Positions 23,156 through 25,179 of a stretch of 25,179 bases of DNA are shown piece after piece. Every line of letters starts with the position of its first letter. The stretch's first letter is position 1. The stretch is from IMG/VR virus record IMGVR_UViG_3300030380_001410, positions 19,224 through 44,402 of that record. One strand, written 5' to 3'. The DNA comes from a virus. The position numbers and the translations under genes were made by a program. The notes beneath the pieces were generated by a model, which had not been told where the DNA came from, did no database searches, and saw nothing but the letters and a program-made list of their open reading frames with translations.

Positions 23156-23469
23156 TACTTTTTCTTTTTATCTATCTTATTACCTTCTTTGTCTAGCACA
23201 CCTATGTTAATTAAAAAATCTTTTTTAGTATACTTACCGTCACCGGAAGAATCTTTTGCGCTTGACTTTTGCTTAGGTCCACCTTTAGATTTACAACCCA
23301 TGTTTTTAGCATAGTTTGCCATTTCAACAACGTTTTTAGAATAGTCATCTTTGTTAGACATTATCTTGCTAGCAGCTGTACAAGTGTCTGTGCCTTTCAT
23401 ATTTCTTTTAATCCAAGCTTTAAATTTACCTTCGTTTTCTTTTTTTATTTCAGGGAACTTATTTGCCAT
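23155..23469 (-). CDS. Lys-rich small protein, unknown function
   Basis: 104 aa, very basic. Residues 1-60 form a likely helical domain with EIKKENEGKFKAWIKRNMKG, TCTAASKIMS and VVEMANYAKNMGC. The rest is Lys/Ser/Asp/Gly-rich and disordered, with a final GKYTKKDFLINIGVLDKEGN segment and a KKKK end. The domain has two Cys (TCT and GCK). Composition suggests nucleic-acid contact, for example DNA packing in the head, but there is no diagnostic motif. It is followed by a gene joined through TAATG. Confidence 0.6.
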   Translation of the reverse strand: MANKFPEIKKENEGKFKAWIKRNMKGTDTCTAASKIMSNKDDYSKNVVEMANYAKNMGCKSKGGPKQKSSAKDSSGDGKYTKKDFLINIGVLDKEGNKIDKKKK

Positions 23470-23472
23470 AAT

Positions 23473-23739
23473 TTACCATTTTACTTTATTAGCCCAGTAC
23501 GCAGCACTGAACACACCTTTCTTTATATTCTTAGCGTGTCTTGCTTTAAAGCTTGCACGCCTTGCTTTTGATTTAGCATCTTTCTTTTTACCAGCCGTGC
23601 TAACACCTTGCTGTCCAAACCTAATAATTTTTTCTTTACCACCTTTACAGGCTTTTACTATATGAGACTTTGTTTTGTGCCCAGGAGTTTTCTTGGGTTT
23701 ATTACAAGCTAGATCTGATTTTTTAAATTTATTTGCCAT
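23473..23739 (-). CDS. Highly basic small protein with SFKARHAKNIKKG motif
   Basis: The start MANKFKKSD at 23739 (88 aa) is preferred over one four codons upstream, because its ATG shares one base with the stop of the peptidase gene (TAATG), as elsewhere here. The protein is dominated by Lys, with blocks KSHIVKACKGGKEKIIRFGQ, KKKDAKSKARRASFKARHAK and a closing SAAYWANKVKW. I recall this Lys/Arg-rich block with ARHAKNI and AAYWA-KVKW from phage and plankton-virus proteins of unknown function. Binding to DNA or RNA is plausible. It precedes the other Lys-rich gene. Confidence 0.7.
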   Translation of the reverse strand: MANKFKKSDLACNKPKKTPGHKTKSHIVKACKGGKEKIIRFGQQGVSTAGKKKDAKSKARRASFKARHAKNIKKGVFSAAYWANKVKW

Positions 23740-24092
23740 TAGTAAGTCCACATTACGTATTGAGATTTGTCTTCATCTATATCTATATGAATAAAACCTT
23801 TTCCTACACCTATTCTTTTTATACCATGCTTAAGACATATGTTGACTAATTCAAATCTTTCTTTGCTTGAGTCACAGTCTAAGTCAGCGGCTAAACCTTT
23901 TATATGTGATGAATTTTTAACACCACCAATTTTTTCATTATGCTCTTCAGTTCTATAACCAGAGTTAATACGTATAGGTTTTCCATACTCTTCTCTGATA
24001 CTATCTAACATACAAAGAAAATCTTTATTCATCATTTGTCCACTACCTTGTATGTCAGGCGAATCAAACTCTTCGTATGTAAAGTATTTCAT
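23739..24092 (-). CDS. Endolysin candidate, M15-family D-Ala-D-Ala peptidase
   Basis: 117 aa, single compact domain. It has the M15 signatures: a SGYRTEEHN segment (residues 44-52), the zinc motif SSHIKGLAADLD with His63 and Asp70, and the last ligand in FIHIDID (His102). The family cleaves peptide crosslinks of peptidoglycan, either as an L-Ala-D-Glu or a D-Ala-D-Ala peptidase. No signal peptide is present, so release through a holin is expected. It directly follows the one-TM 50-aa gene with a TAATG overlap, a typical holin-endolysin layout. It is shorter than many M15 endolysins (about 130-150 aa) and has no cell-wall-binding domain, as usual for phages of Gram-negative hosts. A virion-associated wall peptidase is an alternative. 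Confidence 0.85.
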   Translation of the reverse strand: MKYFTYEEFDSPDIQGSGQMMNKDFLCMLDSIREEYGKPIRINSGYRTEEHNEKIGGVKNSSHIKGLAADLDCDSSKERFELVNICLKHGIKRIGVGKGFIHIDIDEDKSQYVMWTY

Positions 24093-24244
24093 TATTTTTC
24101 GTTTTTAAGGTTTATCCATTTATGAATTGTATAACCAATAGTAACTAATAATAAGGTTATTTTAAGTATCATATCAATTTGTGTCATAGATATAGCCATA
24201 GCTCCACCATTCATGGCGTATAGTTTTAGATCTGCAGTTGTCAT
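24092..24244 (-). CDS. One-TM 50-aa protein, holin candidate
   Basis: The minus-strand frame from ATG at 24244 to the TAA at 24092-24094 encodes 50 aa. It begins MTTADLKLYAMNGGAMAISM, then has a hydrophobic segment (about residues 22-40, around MILKITLLLVTIGYTI) and ends in a charged tail HKWINLKNEK. The stop shares one base with the endolysin start. One membrane span, small size, basic C-terminus and position fit a small holin, or an antiholin to the 152-aa candidate. Other short membrane proteins cannot be excluded. Confidence 0.65.
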   Translation of the reverse strand: MTTADLKLYAMNGGAMAISMTQIDMILKITLLLVTIGYTIHKWINLKNEK

Positions 24245-24246
24245 TT

Positions 24247-24468
24247 TTACCCGTGTTTAGCTATTGTTGTTATAGGTCCAGCTATATATTTTGAAGGATA
24301 TTTTGACACTTGCATTCCTGTAATACCAGAGCTTGAGCCTGGTGCGTGTAATCTACCTCTTTGATCTAACGGTCCGTCCCATATAGCAGACTCACCTACT
24401 ATACCAACTTTTCCTTTACCCACCATTTCTGCGTGTGGGTCATTTGCGTAATGTCCTGGTTTATGCAT
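24247..24468 (-). CDS. Small Gly/His-rich protein, paralogue of the 22206-22406 gene
   Basis: 73 aa, no membrane segment. Sequence blocks are KPGHYANDPH at the start, GKGKVGIVGE at residues 17-26, GRLHAPGSSSGITGMQVSKY at about 38-57 and a Thr/Ile end. The KGKVG--GE and GMQVSK blocks match SKGKVGMYGE and GCQISK in the 66-aa protein 1.8 kb downstream, suggesting duplication and divergence. Its stop is two bases before the next ATG. Function unknown; a virion-associated peptide is plausible from context. Confidence 0.6.
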   Translation of the reverse strand: MHKPGHYANDPHAEMVGKGKVGIVGESAIWDGPLDQRGRLHAPGSSSGITGMQVSKYPSKYIAGPITTIAKHG

Positions 24469-24486
24469 GTTTATTTTTTTTTATTA

Positions 24487-25128
24487 TTAAGGTTTTTTCT
24501 TGAATAACCCACCTATACCGCTACTAATTTTTCTAGTAAATTCGTTAAACTTTCCAGTAGGATTAGTAGTTGGATCAGTGTCGTTTCTAGCCTGAAAGTT
24601 ATTTATTCTTGTTTGTATTCTAGCTGCTTTTTTATCTCTACCAGCATCTTCCGCGGCTTTCTTTTTTGCTTTCAATGTTTCTTCGTCTCTATATAAAGCT
24701 CCAGCAGCCCAACCTACATTACCTTTGTCTTCTGTAGTATCGGTGTTTATAGCAAAATCACTTACTTCATTATTCATCAATGAACTACCTGTAGCTGTAG
24801 TGTTGTTAGGATTTGGCAAACCAGCATTAGCATCTGGTGTTGTAGTATAATTACTTTGATTTACAGTAACTGCAGGAACTGAGTTGTTTGGTTTTTTATC
24901 ATCTGATGATTGCATTACACCAGCAGGTCTAGAATATGCAGTTGTATCTTGTTGTTGCAACTGTACGTTGCCAATCATCATAGCTCCTTGAGGATTACCG
25001 TATATAGCATCAGCAGTGCTTTTAGCTTCTCTACTCATGTTAGTATTCATAGAGTCTAATTCATATGGATCTGACTCCATACTCATTTGTCTAAATCCTT
25101 TTTTCTTGTAATTACATTGTTTTGCCAT
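24487..25128 (-). CDS. Hypothetical disordered virion-like protein
   Basis: 213 aa, rich in Asn, Thr, Ser, Gln and Ala, so mostly disordered. The N-terminus KQCNYKKKGFRQMSMESDPY somewhat resembles the FKMKG-type starts of neighbours. A long polar stretch (about 50-130) with many Asn-Thr and Pro residues is followed by a charged helix (about 145-180: EETLKAKKKAAEDAGRDKKA) and a C-terminus with FTRKISSGIGGLFKKKP that may bind membrane. No family is recognised. It is the first complete gene in this chain in the window. Confidence 0.6.
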   Translation of the reverse strand: MAKQCNYKKKGFRQMSMESDPYELDSMNTNMSREAKSTADAIYGNPQGAMMIGNVQLQQQDTTAYSRPAGVMQSSDDKKPNNSVPAVTVNQSNYTTTPDANAGLPNPNNTTATGSSLMNNEVSDFAINTDTTEDKGNVGWAAGALYRDEETLKAKKKAAEDAGRDKKAARIQTRINNFQARNDTDPTTNPTGKFNEFTRKISSGIGGLFKKKP

Positions 25129-25130
25129 GA

Positions 25131-25179
25131 TTATCTTTTTAATGATCTTTTTCTTTGCAGCTCACTTCCGTATATAGCG
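25131..25179 (-). CDS. 3' end of an upstream gene (cut by window edge)
   Basis: One minus-strand frame runs from the right edge to a TAA at 25131-25133, two bases before the next ATG. It would end in IYGSELQRKRSLKR. A second frame also stays open to its own TAA a few bases earlier, so the frame choice is uncertain. Tight spacing to the next gene favours the first frame. Nothing can be said about function. Confidence 0.35.
   Translation of the reverse strand, partial: AIYGSELQRKRSLKR

Noticed and set aside
23740-23751. ATG four codons upstream for the basic 88-aa protein
   Set aside because: The inner ATG forms the TAATG overlap used repeatedly in this region.
1-25179. tRNA genes, CRISPR arrays, insertion sequences, attachment sites
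   Set aside because: No cloverleaf-like gap, spaced direct repeats, transposase or integrase was seen; intergenic gaps are all below 100 bases.

Overview
The window is a 25 kb stretch of a low-GC, tailed double-stranded DNA phage genome. Every convincing gene lies on the minus strand, so the window is read here from its right end (25179) to its left end (1). It holds a late region: small virion-associated and lysis genes, DNA packaging, head, then tail. Gene content and order suggest a podovirus of the kind known from marine metagenomes, with a distant resemblance to crAss-like phages: terminase, large portal with a Gln/Ala-rich C-terminal helix, acidic scaffold, major capsid protein, ring/adaptor proteins, and a giant tail protein that starts with a KMNKDLDDRLLPSGEYRDA-type motif. 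The host is inferred to be a member of the Bacteroidota, probably a marine flavobacterium. The reasons are AT-rich, A/T-ending codon use, near-absence of Shine-Dalgarno motifs, and A/T-only leaders before start codons. This assignment is an inference.

Right part (about 25179-19230): a chain of small genes, several joined by a one-base stop/start overlap (TAATG). They include a disordered virion-like protein, a Gly-rich small protein, a one-TM holin candidate directly upstream of an M15 peptidase endolysin, two Lys-rich proteins, a protein with an internal FKMKG motif, a His-rich protein, a Cys/His/Gly/Met-rich protein, a 52-aa Cys-Gly-Cys protein, a minimal HExxH zinc-peptidase candidate, a long disordered protein ending in a Cys-Pro-Pro-Cys cluster, and a second holin candidate of the GTA 3TM family. 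Two of these genes (22048-22206 and 24092-24244) are short and easily missed.

Middle (19229-10170): a GroES-like co-chaperonin candidate overlaps a probable small terminase by 56 bases. The large terminase, portal, scaffold and major capsid protein follow. The terminase ATPase region carries a sharply bounded GC-rich patch. Strong hairpins follow the capsid gene and the 260-aa gene after it, making that gene a separate expression unit.

Left part (10112-1): adaptor/ring protein, second ring protein, a 1666-aa tail (muzzle/stabilisation) protein with Ser/Gly linkers near its C-terminus, a 497-aa protein that looks like a separate part of the same tail assembly, a GNAT-like acetyltransferase, an Ala/Gln-rich probable ejection protein, and the start of a further gene cut by the window edge.

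The genes work together as a virion assembly and lysis module. The GroES-like protein may help fold the capsid protein, TerS/TerL package DNA through the portal, the ring and muzzle proteins complete the tail, and the holin candidates plus M15 peptidase release progeny. The least explained parts are the small-protein cluster and the terminase patch. No tRNA, CRISPR array, integrase, transposon or replication gene was seen.
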